DNA from: an uncultured Lachnospiraceae bacterium
Lineage (GTDB): Bacteria; Bacillota; Clostridia; Lachnospirales; Lachnospiraceae
Length of the DNA stretch: 64,000 bases
Reading direction: 5' to 3'
Assembly (NCBI GenBank): GCA_910579275.1
Contig: CAJTTO010000011.1
Location: 23,888-87,887, forward strand
Position 1 is the stretch's first letter, and each line of letters starts with the position of its first letter. The notes beneath the pieces were generated by a model that saw nothing but the letters and a program-made list of their open reading frames with translations, searched no databases and was not told the origin of the DNA. Shown here one piece after another: positions 16,985 through 25,617 of the stretch. A program made the position numbers and the translations under genes.

Positions 16985-18133
16985 ATGAAAAAAAAGTCGC
17001 ATATGAAACTCAAGTCCAAAATGATGGTTCTTTTCCTTACAATCATATTAGTCCCGCTGGGATGTGCTGCGATTGTATTTTTTGGTTTTGGGTATTATGA
17101 AAATATTGACGTGCTGCGGGAGCTGTCCAAGGAAGACATCATGATTGGCGCGATGATTAACAGGCGGCTGATGGAATACCTTGTGATTGCCATGATGCTC
17201 ATTTTGTTCATGACAAGTTCCATCATCACGGGATGGCTCAACAAGGATATTTATAAACCGCTGAAAGAGCTGAGCATCGCCATGCAGCGGATATCCACAG
17301 GAGACTTTGACTACCATATGGCGAACAGGCGCGATGACGAAATCGGCATTCTTTTCGACAATTATGAGCAGATGCGTCTGCAGCTGAAAGAAAACGAAGA
17401 AGAGAAAGCGCAGAACGAGAAGAAGTCAAAGGAGCTTGTCAGCAATATTTCCCACGACCTCAAGACGCCGATTACTTCCATAAAAGGATATGTGGAGGGC
17501 ATTATGGACGGTGTCGCGGACACGCCGGAAAAGATGGATAAGTACATCAAGACCATCTACAATAAGGCAAATGATATGGACAAACTGATCAATGAGCTGA
17601 CGACATACTCAGGCATCGACTCCAACAAGATTCCATATCATTTTCATATTTTGAATGTCTCCGATTACTTTTCGGACTGTGTGGAGGAAGTCGGGCTTGA
17701 TTTGGAATCCAAAAATATGCACCTGAATTTTACCAACCTTGTTCCGGCGGATACCTGTGTCGTGGCGGATCCCGAGCAGCTCAAAAAGGTCATCAACAAC
17801 ATTATCAGCAACAGTGTCAAATACATGGGGCATGATAACGGCGTGATTGACATTCGCATTCTCGATGAAATCGAGTCGGTCAAAATCGAGATCGAGGACA
17901 ACGGAAAAGGCATAGAATCCAAGGACATCGGCAATATCTTTGAGCGGTTTTACCGGACGGATTCTTCCAGAAACTCACTGCAGGGCGGCAGCGGCATCGG
18001 ACTGAGCATTGTCAAGAAAATCATCGAGGATCATGGCGGTTATGTATGGGCAACCAGCAGACAGGGCGAGGGAACCTGCATGCATTTTGTGCTGCGCAAG
18101 TATACGGAGCGGACGGACGAGGTCGTTATCTGA
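16985..18133 (+). CDS. Membrane sensor histidine kinase
   Basis: A 382-residue sensor kinase. It has two membrane segments (about residues 12-36 and 65-84) with only a short loop between them, a HAMP linker (about 85-135), the phosphoacceptor box SNISHDLKTPITS, and an ATPase domain with N-box NNIISNSVKY, DNGKGI and GGSGIGLSIV. The small external loop suggests sensing within the membrane or through a partner. A GGAGG site precedes the ATG at 16985; the longer frame from 16919 has no site. The cognate response regulator follows 125 bases downstream. The signal cannot be told from sequence. Confidence 0.92.
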   Translation: MKKKSHMKLKSKMMVLFLTIILVPLGCAAIVFFGFGYYENIDVLRELSKEDIMIGAMINRRLMEYLVIAMMLILFMTSSIITGWLNKDIYKPLKELSIAMQRISTGDFDYHMANRRDDEIGILFDNYEQMRLQLKENEEEKAQNEKKSKELVSNISHDLKTPITSIKGYVEGIMDGVADTPEKMDKYIKTIYNKANDMDKLINELTTYSGIDSNKIPYHFHILNVSDYFSDCVEEVGLDLESKNMHLNFTNLVPADTCVVADPEQLKKVINNIISNSVKYMGHDNGVIDIRILDEIESVKIEIEDNGKGIESKDIGNIFERFYRTDSSRNSLQGGSGIGLSIVKKIIEDHGGYVWATSRQGEGTCMHFVLRKYTERTDEVVI

Positions 18134-18258
18134 CAACAAGTAAAATCCAATTGTGAAATTCGGCGTGGACAGGAACGGAAGAGGTCATGCTGAAGGTAAG
18201 TGCATGGAGAACGCGGCAGGGCGATTCAATAATGAATAGGAAAGGACGGAGAACAGAA

Positions 18259-18948
18259 ATGAGCAGAATACTGATTGTTGAGGACGAGGAAGCGATTGCA
18301 GAGCTTGAAAAGGATTATCTGGAGCTGAATGATTTTGAGGTGAAGATCGAGAACAGCGGTGATACGGGGCTTGCGACAGCGCTTGCGGAGGATTTTGACC
18401 TGATTATACTTGATTTGATGCTGCCGGGGATTGACGGCTTTGAGATTTGTAAGCGCATTCGGGAGGACAAGGATGTGCCGATTCTGATGGTTTCGGCAAA
18501 AAAGGATGACATTGACAAAATCCGCGGACTCGGGCTTGGCGCGGACGATTATCTGACGAAACCGTTCAGTCCGAGTGAGCTTGTAGCGCGTGTCAAGGCG
18601 CATATGGCGCGCTATAACCGCCTTGTGGGAAGCCACACAAGGGAAAACGACATTGTGGAGATTAGGGGAATCCGCATTGACAAGACCGCAAGGCGCGTGT
18701 TTGTGGACGGCGAGGAGCGGACATTCACGACGAAGGAATTTGACCTTCTGACATTTTTGGCGGAAAATCCCAACCATGTATTTACCAAGGAAGAAATTTT
18801 CAGGGAAATCTGGGATATGGACTCGATAGGAGACATCGCGACAGTCACAGTGCATATCAAAAAAATCCGTGAAAAAATTGAGACAGACACATCAAAGCCA
18901 CAGTACATTGAGACGATATGGGGCGTCGGCTACCGATTCAAATTATAG
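18259..18948 (+). CDS. OmpR/PhoB-type response regulator
   Basis: A 229-residue regulator. The receiver domain (residues 1-115) has the acidic pair in VEDEEA, the phosphorylated Asp in LIILDLMLPG and the Lys in YLTKPF. The C-terminal winged-helix domain has FTTKEFDLL and IWGVGYRF. The ATG at 18259 follows a GGAG-containing site and gives the usual MSRILIVEDE start; in-frame ATGs at 18187 and 18232 would add unusual tails. It pairs with the kinase just upstream. Confidence 0.92.
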   Translation: MSRILIVEDEEAIAELEKDYLELNDFEVKIENSGDTGLATALAEDFDLIILDLMLPGIDGFEICKRIREDKDVPILMVSAKKDDIDKIRGLGLGADDYLTKPFSPSELVARVKAHMARYNRLVGSHTRENDIVEIRGIRIDKTARRVFVDGEERTFTTKEFDLLTFLAENPNHVFTKEEIFREIWDMDSIGDIATVTVHIKKIREKIETDTSKPQYIETIWGVGYRFKL

Positions 18949-18998
18949 GGAGCAGGCAGGGAACTGCCGCGGACGGGATGCGAATAGGATAAAATAAA

Positions 18999-19685
18999 AT
19001 GGATAAAATGATAGTGTATGAGGATGATACCCTGCTGGTCGTTCACAAGCCTGCGGGAATTGCGACAGAGACAGCAAAAATCGGTCAGGCGGACGTTGTC
19101 TCCGAATTGAAAAACTATCGCAGAAAGAAAGGCGAAACCCCTTATATTGGCGTGGTTCACAGACTGGATCAGCCGGTGGAGGGACTTTTGGTGTTTGCAA
19201 AAGATGCAGGAGCTGCCAAAAAGCTCAGCGCCGATCTGCAGAACGGACAACTGTCCAAAAAATATGCAGCGCTTGTCGAGGGAACGCCGCAGGCGCAGGA
19301 TGGAACGCTGTCAGACTATCTGATAAAGGACGGGCGTACCAATCTGTCAAAGGTTGTGCCGGAAGGTACGGACGGGGCAAAGAAGGCAGCGCTTCAATGG
19401 AAACTTTTGCGCAGCAGCAGTACGGGTGCGTATGCGCTTCTCGAAATAGAACTTTACACAGGAAGGCATCACCAGATTCGGGTACAGATGGCGCACGCCG
19501 GATTTCCGCTCCTCGGGGACACGAAATACGGCTCCGCGCAGACAAAGGAGCTTTCCGCGCAGCTGTCCATACACAATGTGGCGCTGGCTGCAAACGAACT
19601 GTCCCTGATACATCCTGTTACAGGAAAGAAAATGCATTTTTCACTGGATATCAATAAATTTTTGCATGTTATCGGAATGGAGTGA
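18999..19685 (+). CDS. RluA-family RNA pseudouridine synthase
   Basis: A 228-residue single-domain pseudouridine synthase. It shows VHKPAGIATE near the N-terminus, the catalytic motif HRLDQPVEG with the nucleophilic Asp, and the C-terminal GRHHQIRVQMAHAGFPLLGD. No S4 domain precedes it. The target (rRNA or tRNA uridine) cannot be assigned; short RluA/RluC-like members act on 23S rRNA or tRNA. It starts about 50 bases after the response regulator on the same strand. Confidence 0.9.
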   Translation: MDKMIVYEDDTLLVVHKPAGIATETAKIGQADVVSELKNYRRKKGETPYIGVVHRLDQPVEGLLVFAKDAGAAKKLSADLQNGQLSKKYAALVEGTPQAQDGTLSDYLIKDGRTNLSKVVPEGTDGAKKAALQWKLLRSSSTGAYALLEIELYTGRHHQIRVQMAHAGFPLLGDTKYGSAQTKELSAQLSIHNVALAANELSLIHPVTGKKMHFSLDINKFLHVIGME

Positions 19686-19738
19686 ACAGTGGCGACTTCA
19701 GTGGCGAATATTCTGACAAAAAGAACACACTTTATTTG

Positions 19739-19767
19739 TTGACACTTTTTTGGTTAGAAAGTATAAT
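19739..19767 (+). promoter_or_regulatory. Consensus sigma-A promoter
   Basis: TTGACA (19739-19744) and TATAAT (19762-19767) stand 17 bases apart. It drives the 128-residue gene at 19841 and leaves a leader of about 70 bases. Confidence 0.88.
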
Positions 19768-19840
19768 AAAAGTATGAACAATAGGCCTTGTATTTTGCAA
19801 GAACTCAGGTAAAGGGGAGTAACACAAAGGAGGCCAAAAT

Positions 19841-20227
19841 ATGGATGGAATGCAGAACTGGACAAACTATTTGGAGGTAATGCGAAACCGTCTGCTAATC
19901 GTTAATGACGCTGACAGCCTGATTTCAGTATTGATGGACGTTAGGAATATACCAATCGCATTATCAACCATAGAAGACGTAACGGACGGAACCGGATTGA
20001 ACATGTCATTGTCAGTGATATGCTCGGAGGCAAAGGTCATCGGCAGGGTGATGTGCCTGGTTAGTGATGATATGTTTACGACGGTTCAGCTAAATCTTGA
20101 CACTGTGAAAAAGATAAACGCAAAGATCTCAGTGGACGGTAAGGGTGTTGTGATGAAACTCACAATCAAAAACGGGGCTGAATTCCTGCTTATGTTCCAT
20201 ACGGATTTTGTGGAAGAGGACGAATAG
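19841..20227 (+). CDS. Unknown 128-residue cytoplasmic protein
   Basis: I do not recognise this protein. It is a compact alpha/beta sequence without signal peptide or membrane segment, starting MDGMQNWTNYLEVMRNRL and ending in an acidic tail (FVEEDE). An AAGGAGG site stands 8 bases before the ATG. It has its own perfect promoter and a terminator, so it is a single-gene transcript and probably well expressed. Confidence 0.82.
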   Translation: MDGMQNWTNYLEVMRNRLLIVNDADSLISVLMDVRNIPIALSTIEDVTDGTGLNMSLSVICSEAKVIGRVMCLVSDDMFTTVQLNLDTVKKINAKISVDGKGVVMKLTIKNGAEFLLMFHTDFVEEDE

Positions 20228-20254
20228 CTCTTGTCATTATGGAAATCAATGAGG

Positions 20255-20289
20255 AAGCTGTAGCAATGCGACAATGATTGCTACAGCTT
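20255..20289 (+). terminator. Terminator or strong hairpin after the 128-residue gene
   Basis: A perfect 13-bp stem (AAGCTGTAGCAAT with ATTGCTACAGCTT) and a 9-base loop, followed by TCTTGT; the U-run is poor. Confidence 0.6.
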
Positions 20290-20350
20290 TCTTGTGCACA
20301 GAGCTGTACATGGGAAATGCCGCAGGCTGGGCGCGCAGGGAGGTGACGGT

Positions 20351-20788
20351 ATGGAATATTATAAGAAGGCAGATTTAAAAGTGGAGTGCATTGCCGCACA
20401 GGACGACTTGGATTTTTTCGGAATTACGTTCGATGATATTCTGGACAGGACGCCGCAGGGGCTGCATTTCCTGAAAAAGGCAAAGGAGCTGTGCGCCATG
20501 ACACAGAAAGTGGAATGGACGAATGTCGCGTACACGCTCAACATAACGATGCTTTCCGACGGCAGGGTATCGTTTGAATTCAGCGAGTGTCTGGAGGACT
20601 ATATCGCTGGCCTGCAGCATTCGCTTGTCATGGCGGACAGTGAGACGCGCGGGCCGATTGAGGAGTTTATCCGTACACTTGAACAGTCTGATGAGGAGAG
20701 CGGCAGAAAACTGGTTGCGCACTTTGAACAGAATGTGAAGAATGTAAAAAGGGAACAGGAGACGACGAAAGATGAAAACAAACATTAA
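20351..20788 (+). CDS. MecA-like adaptor protein (tentative)
   Basis: A 145-residue protein. The N-terminal part (KADLKVECIAAQDDLDFFGITFDDILDRTPQG...FLKKAKELC) resembles the N-terminal substrate-binding domain of MecA, the adaptor that feeds proteins to ClpC. The C-terminal ClpC-binding domain of MecA is not evident; the tail is acidic and charged. A GGGAGG site precedes the ATG at 20351. It overlaps the deacetylase gene by 17 bases, so the two are co-translated. The family call is from memory of the pattern. Confidence 0.6.
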   Translation: MEYYKKADLKVECIAAQDDLDFFGITFDDILDRTPQGLHFLKKAKELCAMTQKVEWTNVAYTLNITMLSDGRVSFEFSECLEDYIAGLQHSLVMADSETRGPIEEFIRTLEQSDEESGRKLVAHFEQNVKNVKREQETTKDENKH

Positions 20789-21584
20789 AAAAATTTATAC
20801 ATGTTTTCCCGGGGGAAAGCACAAGGCACTGACCATGAGCTATGATGACGGCAAGCATGAGGACAGGCGCCTTGTCGAACTGTTTAACAAGTATGGCATC
20901 AAAGGAACTTTCAATGTAAACAGCGGGCTGGAGGGGGATCCGGTTCGCATTCCGCAGGCGGAGTACAGGGAACTCTACCAAGGGCACGAGGTTGCGTGCC
21001 ACACGGTATCGCATCCGACAATCGGGCGCTGCCCATTGACCGGCGTTGCGCAGGAAATCATAGAGGATAGGAAACGGCTTGAGGAGATTATGGGGTATCC
21101 TGTGCGCGGGCTTGCATATCCGAACGGCTCTTTTTCAAAGGATATATGCGATATGCTTCCTGCGCTTGGCATCCGCTATGGCAGGGTTGTCGGCGACTCG
21201 GACGGCTTTTCGATACCGGACAACTTTTTGCAGTGGAAAGCGACCTGCCACCACAATCATAACCTGATGGAGCTTGGGCAGCAGTTTGTGGGATTGGAAA
21301 AAAGACAGTATCTGTACCTGATGTACGTGTGGGGACACAGCTATGAGTTCACCAACAATGACAACTGGAACGTAATGGAGGACTTCTGCCGGCTTGCAGG
21401 AGGCAGGGACGATATCTGGTACGCCACCAATATTCAGATAGTGGACTATATGGATGTGGTCAAAATGGCACAGTTCGCGGCGGACGGCTCTTTTGTGTAC
21501 AATCCCTGCGTGCAGAGTCTCTGGCTGTGCATCGACGACGAACAGTTTGTCGAGGTAAAAGGCGGGACGCAGGTTTCTTTGTAG
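20772..21584 (+). CDS. Polysaccharide deacetylase-like (NodB-fold) hydrolase
   Basis: A 270-residue protein with the NodB fold: metal-binding Asp pair in LTMSYDDGKHEDR, the H-x3-H motif in CHTVSHPT, and AYPNGSFSKD. There is no signal peptide, so unlike wall deacetylases it should act inside the cell, perhaps on a soluble acetylated sugar or amide. The ORF overlaps the MecA-like gene. Several family members in this group act on non-carbohydrate substrates, so the substrate is open. Confidence 0.82.
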   Translation: MKTNIKKIYTCFPGGKHKALTMSYDDGKHEDRRLVELFNKYGIKGTFNVNSGLEGDPVRIPQAEYRELYQGHEVACHTVSHPTIGRCPLTGVAQEIIEDRKRLEEIMGYPVRGLAYPNGSFSKDICDMLPALGIRYGRVVGDSDGFSIPDNFLQWKATCHHNHNLMELGQQFVGLEKRQYLYLMYVWGHSYEFTNNDNWNVMEDFCRLAGGRDDIWYATNIQIVDYMDVVKMAQFAADGSFVYNPCVQSLWLCIDDEQFVEVKGGTQVSL

Positions 21585-21604
21585 ACAGGAGATGCTGTTT
21601 TATC

Positions 21605-21641
21605 TGATGCCGTAACAGGAAGCCGAAGGCTGAACGATTAC
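21605..21641 (+). repeat. Right-end remnant of the 137-bp element
   Basis: TGATGCCGTAACAGGAAGCC through GGCTGAACGATTAC matches the last 38 bases of the 137-bp element, with CGATTAC in place of CTGTTAC at the tip. No left end is seen, so this is a decayed remnant. Confidence 0.7.
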
Positions 21642-21771
21642 CATTTATTTTGGAAGAATTTACTGAAAATAATTCACATTTTTTGAATTGTATGCTAAAC
21701 TGATATACAGGGAAGGGCAGGCTGGATCGAATGCAGCGCTGTCCGTATCAAAAATGGGGAAGGTGGAAACT

Positions 21772-22077
21772 ATGACGAAACAAAACAATGCATACAAAGC
21801 AGTACAACGAATCATGCGCTTTCTGTTTGCCATGATGGCGGGGGCATTTATATCGGCGTTTTCGTTTGGCGCGTTTACGGCACAGGCAGCGGAGACGACA
21901 GTGGAAAGTGCCGCGGCAGTTAACGACGAGCAGGCACCGCTTGGGGAGAGTGCCGGTGACGATGGCGGCGGAGCCATGATACTTTTGATGGGCGGCATGC
22001 TGATTATCATTTTGGCAGTAGTGCTCTCGGTTGTCGGGACGTTTGTATCATCAGCAGCGATTGCAGATGAGCTTTGA
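21772..22077 (+). CDS. Small unknown membrane protein
   Basis: A 101-residue protein with an N-terminal signal sequence or membrane segment (about residues 15-40, possible AQA-A cleavage), an acidic Ser/Ala/Glu-rich exposed stretch, then a Gly-rich turn and a second membrane segment (about 70-93, MILLMGGMLIIILAVVLSVVG). GGAAGGTGG precedes the ATG at 21772; the frame open from 21688 has no site. I recognise no family. It is followed by a terminator. Confidence 0.65.
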   Translation: MTKQNNAYKAVQRIMRFLFAMMAGAFISAFSFGAFTAQAAETTVESAAAVNDEQAPLGESAGDDGGGAMILLMGGMLIIILAVVLSVVGTFVSSAAIADEL

Positions 22078-22103
22078 TGGATGTGGATGAAATATGCTTT
22101 ACC

Positions 22104-22140
22104 AATAAGACGCAAATGGAATGGTTTGTGTCTTATTTTT
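22104..22140 (+). terminator. Terminator of the small membrane protein gene
   Basis: AATAAGACGCAAA pairs with TTTGTGTCTTATT (13 bp, one G-T) and runs into TTTTT. Confidence 0.85.
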
Positions 22141-22245
22141 TCGGAAATATTTACTTTTAAAGAAGTTTTTGCTAGTATATAGAGAGTCAGGTAGAATTTT
22201 TGAGCAAAGACGTGCGAATCGTTCCATAGGGGATGGGAAAGGGCG

Positions 22246-23316
22246 GTGAAAAATACGGCTAGGCATATTGAAGATTTTAAGATCATATACTATCGCGGAA
22301 TAAGGGATTTGGAACTACAGGGTTTGAATGAAATTAACATATTAACCGGAAATAACAATAGCGGAAAGACAAGTGTACTCGAGCTGATATCGAGCCTTAG
22401 GAGCCCGTCAAGTCTATCGACGTGGATAAAAATGTGTAGGTTGACCAGAAACGGAAGCTATTACAAGGGGATTGTAAATTTATTTCCGGCGAATTTGAAA
22501 AACTTGTTTATTCAATATTGCTGTAATGCAGGGTATCGGAGTGTAGATGTAACTTTAGATGCAGAAATTCGTGAGACACGTATTTCGGAAAATGCTGTTT
22601 CAGAGGTGAATGGCTCGGATTTTCCAATAAGTTATGCGTCAAAAGACGGGTATCTTGATGCGAAATGCATCCATATAGAGGTGCGCACGAATTCTGATGC
22701 GGAAATAGCCTATGACTTATTTGATTTTCAGACGAGGGTGCCAAAAGAGGAGGCTGGACAGAAAATATTTCCGACAGAATATGTTGCTCCGGGCGCACAT
22801 TTGGATGGAAGCATTTTTCTGGATGAGGTAATGGAAAGTCCGGCGTTATATAAGGATATGATGCGGATTTTGCATGAATTTGACAATAGTATTATGAATA
22901 TTACGAAGTCAGGCAACGGAACGGAATACATGGTACTGTCCGATAAGTACGATAAGGCGATGCCGCTGGGCGTGTACGGCGATGGCATGAAAAAGGCGCT
23001 TCTTTTACTGGCAGCGGTGGTAAAGGCGAAAGACGGCATTCTGCTGCTGGATGAATTTGAGACTGCAATCCATACTTCTGCGATGAACAATATTTTTGCA
23101 TGGATTTTGCGGAGTGCTCTGAAACTGAGTGTTCAGGTATTCCTGACCTCGCACAGTCTTGAGGCGATAGACAAAGTACTGAAGTGCGCCCCCGACCTGC
23201 AAGACAAGATCAATTTGTATACCTTATATAATAAAGAAGAGAAAAACCTTGTAAGAAAAATGAGCTGTGCAGAAGCCATAAAGGCACAGGATGATTGGGG
23301 TGTTGAGTTACGGTAA
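22246..23316 (+). CDS. AAA/ABC-type ATPase paired with a Toprim protein (split-OLD or PARIS-like)
   Basis: A 356-residue ATPase of the AAA_15/AAA_21 type. Walker A is GNNNSGKTS at residues 35-43, Walker B ILLLDEFETAIH at about 265-276 and the H-loop FLTSHSLEAID at about 298. The signature region (GVYGDGMKKALLLLAA) precedes Walker B. The start is GTG at 22246 with GGGAAAGGG upstream. The next frame encodes a Toprim-like protein; ATPase plus Toprim is the composition of OLD nucleases and of PARIS (AriA/AriB). A regulatory or anti-phage role is inferred, not shown. It is unrelated in detail to the ATPase at 10425, so the window has two separate ATPase pairs. Confidence 0.85.
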   Translation: MKNTARHIEDFKIIYYRGIRDLELQGLNEINILTGNNNSGKTSVLELISSLRSPSSLSTWIKMCRLTRNGSYYKGIVNLFPANLKNLFIQYCCNAGYRSVDVTLDAEIRETRISENAVSEVNGSDFPISYASKDGYLDAKCIHIEVRTNSDAEIAYDLFDFQTRVPKEEAGQKIFPTEYVAPGAHLDGSIFLDEVMESPALYKDMMRILHEFDNSIMNITKSGNGTEYMVLSDKYDKAMPLGVYGDGMKKALLLLAAVVKAKDGILLLDEFETAIHTSAMNNIFAWILRSALKLSVQVFLTSHSLEAIDKVLKCAPDLQDKINLYTLYNKEEKNLVRKMSCAEAIKAQDDWGVELR

Positions 23317-24074
23317 AGAATGGGATAATCCTCTGCGAGGGTTCCACGGATTATATATTATTGCAGTATTATATGCGAAAAGCCTGCGGATGGGAGGATA
23401 CGGAAAAAGGACAGACAAAGCAGTTTAAACTGTCCGGTCAAAAATCAAGACTTCTGAAAAAGGGGAAAAACAACCTTACAATTGCGGCTGCAGGCGGATG
23501 CAGCAGAATGGCAGATGGTCTGGCAGAGGTCTTGAGAAAGAATTACATGGAATCTCCAGAAAGTAATGACATTTTTCATTCCATAGTCATTATCACAGAC
23601 AGGGATGAGTCGGATACGGAAACAAGTTTTATACAGAACATAGAAACTGTTTTAAAAAGTGAGAATGTCACCATGGACGAAAAAATCGTCAATAACCAAT
23701 GGACGGGGGGCAAAATGACGATTAATGTGGGCATCGAGATCCGGATGCGGCTTCTGGTCATGGTCATTCCGTATGAGGAAAATGGGGCGATGGAAACATT
23801 TCTGCTAAACGCCATCGCAAAGCAGGATATGTATGACGAAAGGATCATAGAAGAATGCAGCGATTTTATTGATAACACGGATAAGGAACGAAGATACTTG
23901 TCAAAGCGCAGGCTGATAACAAAGGCGAAATTTGATGCATTTTTCTGTGTGAGGACGGCGGCAGAGCAGTTCAATGAGAGAAGCAGTATCATAAAGAACA
24001 TCCCTTGGGAGCGCTACACTGCGATTCAGAAAGATTTCAGGCTGCTTGAGGACATTACAGACAGTGATGAATAG
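23307..24074 (+). CDS. Toprim-like partner protein (DUF3226/DUF4435 style) without a canonical start codon
   Basis: The frame opens after a TGA at 23304-23306. The conserved start of the fold, KNGIILCEGSTDYILLQYY, begins at about 23316 and holds the Toprim glutamate (EGSTD). The DxD motif is in IVIITDRDESDTE (about 23578-23616), and VIPYEENGAMETFLLNA follows. No ATG, GTG or TTG occurs in frame before the EGSTD motif; the first canonical codon is a TTG at 23361, which would cut the motif off. Either a non-standard start (such as ATA or ATC near 23325) is used, or the gene lost its start by a small deletion. The product is about 250 residues. It is the probable effector of the upstream ATPase. 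Confidence 0.72.
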   Translation, partial: VTVKNGIILCEGSTDYILLQYYMRKACGWEDTEKGQTKQFKLSGQKSRLLKKGKNNLTIAAAGGCSRMADGLAEVLRKNYMESPESNDIFHSIVIITDRDESDTETSFIQNIETVLKSENVTMDEKIVNNQWTGGKMTINVGIEIRMRLLVMVIPYEENGAMETFLLNAIAKQDMYDERIIEECSDFIDNTDKERRYLSKRRLITKAKFDAFFCVRTAAEQFNERSSIIKNIPWERYTAIQKDFRLLEDITDSDE

Positions 24075-24089
24075 AAAGGAAGATGAAAA

Positions 24090-25532
24090 ATGGCAAATGA
24101 CAACAAGAAACTGGTAGAGGAGATTACCTCCATGGAGGAGGATTTCGCGCAATGGTACACGGATGTCGTGAAGAAAGCGGAGCTGTGCGATTATTCGAGC
24201 GTAAAGGGCTGTATGATTATCAAGCCTGCGGGGTATGCAATCTGGGAGCAGATTCAGCAGCAGCTTGACGCGGCGTTCAAGAAGACGGGTGTTGAGAATG
24301 TATACATGCCAATGTTTATTCCGGAAGGACTGCTGCAGAAGGAAAAAGACCATGTGGAAGGCTTTGCGCCGGAGGTGGCGTGGGTGACGCACGGAGGTCT
24401 CGAACCGCTTCAGGAGCGGCTGTGTGTTCGTCCGACATCAGAGACGTTGTTCTGTGATTTTTATAAAAACGAAGTGCAGTCCTACCGCGACCTGCCCAAG
24501 GTGTACAACCAGTGGTGTTCCGTGGTGCGCTGGGAAAAAACGACCCGCCCGTTCCTGAGAAGCCGCGAGTTTTTGTGGCAGGAGGGGCACACTGTCCACG
24601 CCACAGCCGAGGACGCGGAACAGAGAACGATTCAGATGCTGAACGTGTACGCGGATTTTGTGCGTGATGTGCTCGCAATTCCCGTTGTAAAAGGACAGAA
24701 AACAGAGAAAGAGAAATTTGCAGGCGCGGAATCCACCTACACCATCGAGGCGCTGATGCATGACGGAAAAGCCCTCCAGTCGGGCACAAGCCACAATTTC
24801 GGCGATGGATTCGCCAAGGCATTCGGTATCCAGTTTACGGACAAGGACAATACGTTAAAGTACTGCTACCAGACGTCGTGGGGGCTGTCAACCCGCATTA
24901 TCGGGGCGGTTATCATGGTACACGGTGATGACTCCGGACTCAAGCTTCCGCCAAAAGTAGCGCCGACCCAGATAATGGTCATCCCGATTCAGCAGAAAAA
25001 GGAGGGTGTGCTTGAGAAGGCATATGCGCTGAAAGAACGTCTGGCGGCAAAGGGCTTGCGCGTGAAGGTTGACGATACCGACAAGAGCCCAGGCTGGAAG
25101 TTCAGCGAGTGCGAGATGCGCGGCGTTCCGTTCCGGATTGAAGTCGGCCCGAAGGATATCGAGAACAATAAGTGTGTATTTGTGCGCCGCGATACAAGGG
25201 AAAAAATTGATGTGTGTCTGGACGAGGTTGAGACAAAGGCAGCGGAGCTGCTCGAGACAATTCAGTCAGATATGTACGAGGCAGCCAGAAAGCATCTGGA
25301 GACACATATCTATGATGCAGCGGGCTGGGACGAGTTCTGCGATACCATCAACAATAAGCCCGGATTTGTCAAGGCGATGTGGTGCGGTGACCGCGCCTGC
25401 GAGGACAAAATCAAGGAGGAGCTGGCAGCGACAAGCCGCTGTATGCCATTTGAGCAGGAGCAGCTGAGTGAGACCTGCGTGTGCTGCGGCAGACCGGCGA
25501 AGAAAATGGTTTATTGGGGCAGGGCGTACTAA
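24090..25532 (+). CDS. proS: Prolyl-tRNA synthetase, short (eukaryote/archaeal-like) type
   Basis: A 480-residue class II synthetase that charges tRNA-Pro. The class II motifs are visible: motif 2 in the VRPTSETLFCDFYKN and RWEKTTRPFLRSREFLWQEGHT region, and motif 3 in WGLSTRIIGAVIMVHGD. The anticodon-binding domain follows, then a C-terminal zinc-like pair (CVCCGRPAKKMVYWGRAY) with the conserved final Tyr. It lacks the editing insertion of the long bacterial ProS. The RBS is GAAAGGAAGATGAAAA before ATG 24090, which is 15 bases after the Toprim gene. The call is very secure. Confidence 0.97.
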   Translation: MANDNKKLVEEITSMEEDFAQWYTDVVKKAELCDYSSVKGCMIIKPAGYAIWEQIQQQLDAAFKKTGVENVYMPMFIPEGLLQKEKDHVEGFAPEVAWVTHGGLEPLQERLCVRPTSETLFCDFYKNEVQSYRDLPKVYNQWCSVVRWEKTTRPFLRSREFLWQEGHTVHATAEDAEQRTIQMLNVYADFVRDVLAIPVVKGQKTEKEKFAGAESTYTIEALMHDGKALQSGTSHNFGDGFAKAFGIQFTDKDNTLKYCYQTSWGLSTRIIGAVIMVHGDDSGLKLPPKVAPTQIMVIPIQQKKEGVLEKAYALKERLAAKGLRVKVDDTDKSPGWKFSECEMRGVPFRIEVGPKDIENNKCVFVRRDTREKIDVCLDEVETKAAELLETIQSDMYEAARKHLETHIYDAAGWDEFCDTINNKPGFVKAMWCGDRACEDKIKEELAATSRCMPFEQEQLSETCVCCGRPAKKMVYWGRAY

Positions 25533-25580
25533 ATTTCTGCCTTTAATTATAGCATGGCATGAATAACAATAAGAGTAAAG

Positions 25581-25617
25581 CCAACATTGGAGTGGAAATT
25601 CCGGTGTTGGTTTTTTT
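25581..25617 (+). terminator. Terminator of proS
   Basis: CCAACATTGGA pairs with TTCCGGTGTTGG (two G-T pairs) and is followed by TTTTTTT. The repeat described next begins directly behind it. Confidence 0.88.

Noticed and set aside
18226..18855. 209-codon minus-strand frame opposite the response regulator gene
   Set aside because: Antisense to a complete OmpR-type regulator; no ribosome site and no motifs.
23302..23330. Programmed frameshift joining the ATPase and Toprim genes
   Set aside because: A -1 shift would have to occur within a few bases before the ATPase stop, and no slippery heptamer or downstream stem is visible there; loss of the start codon is simpler.
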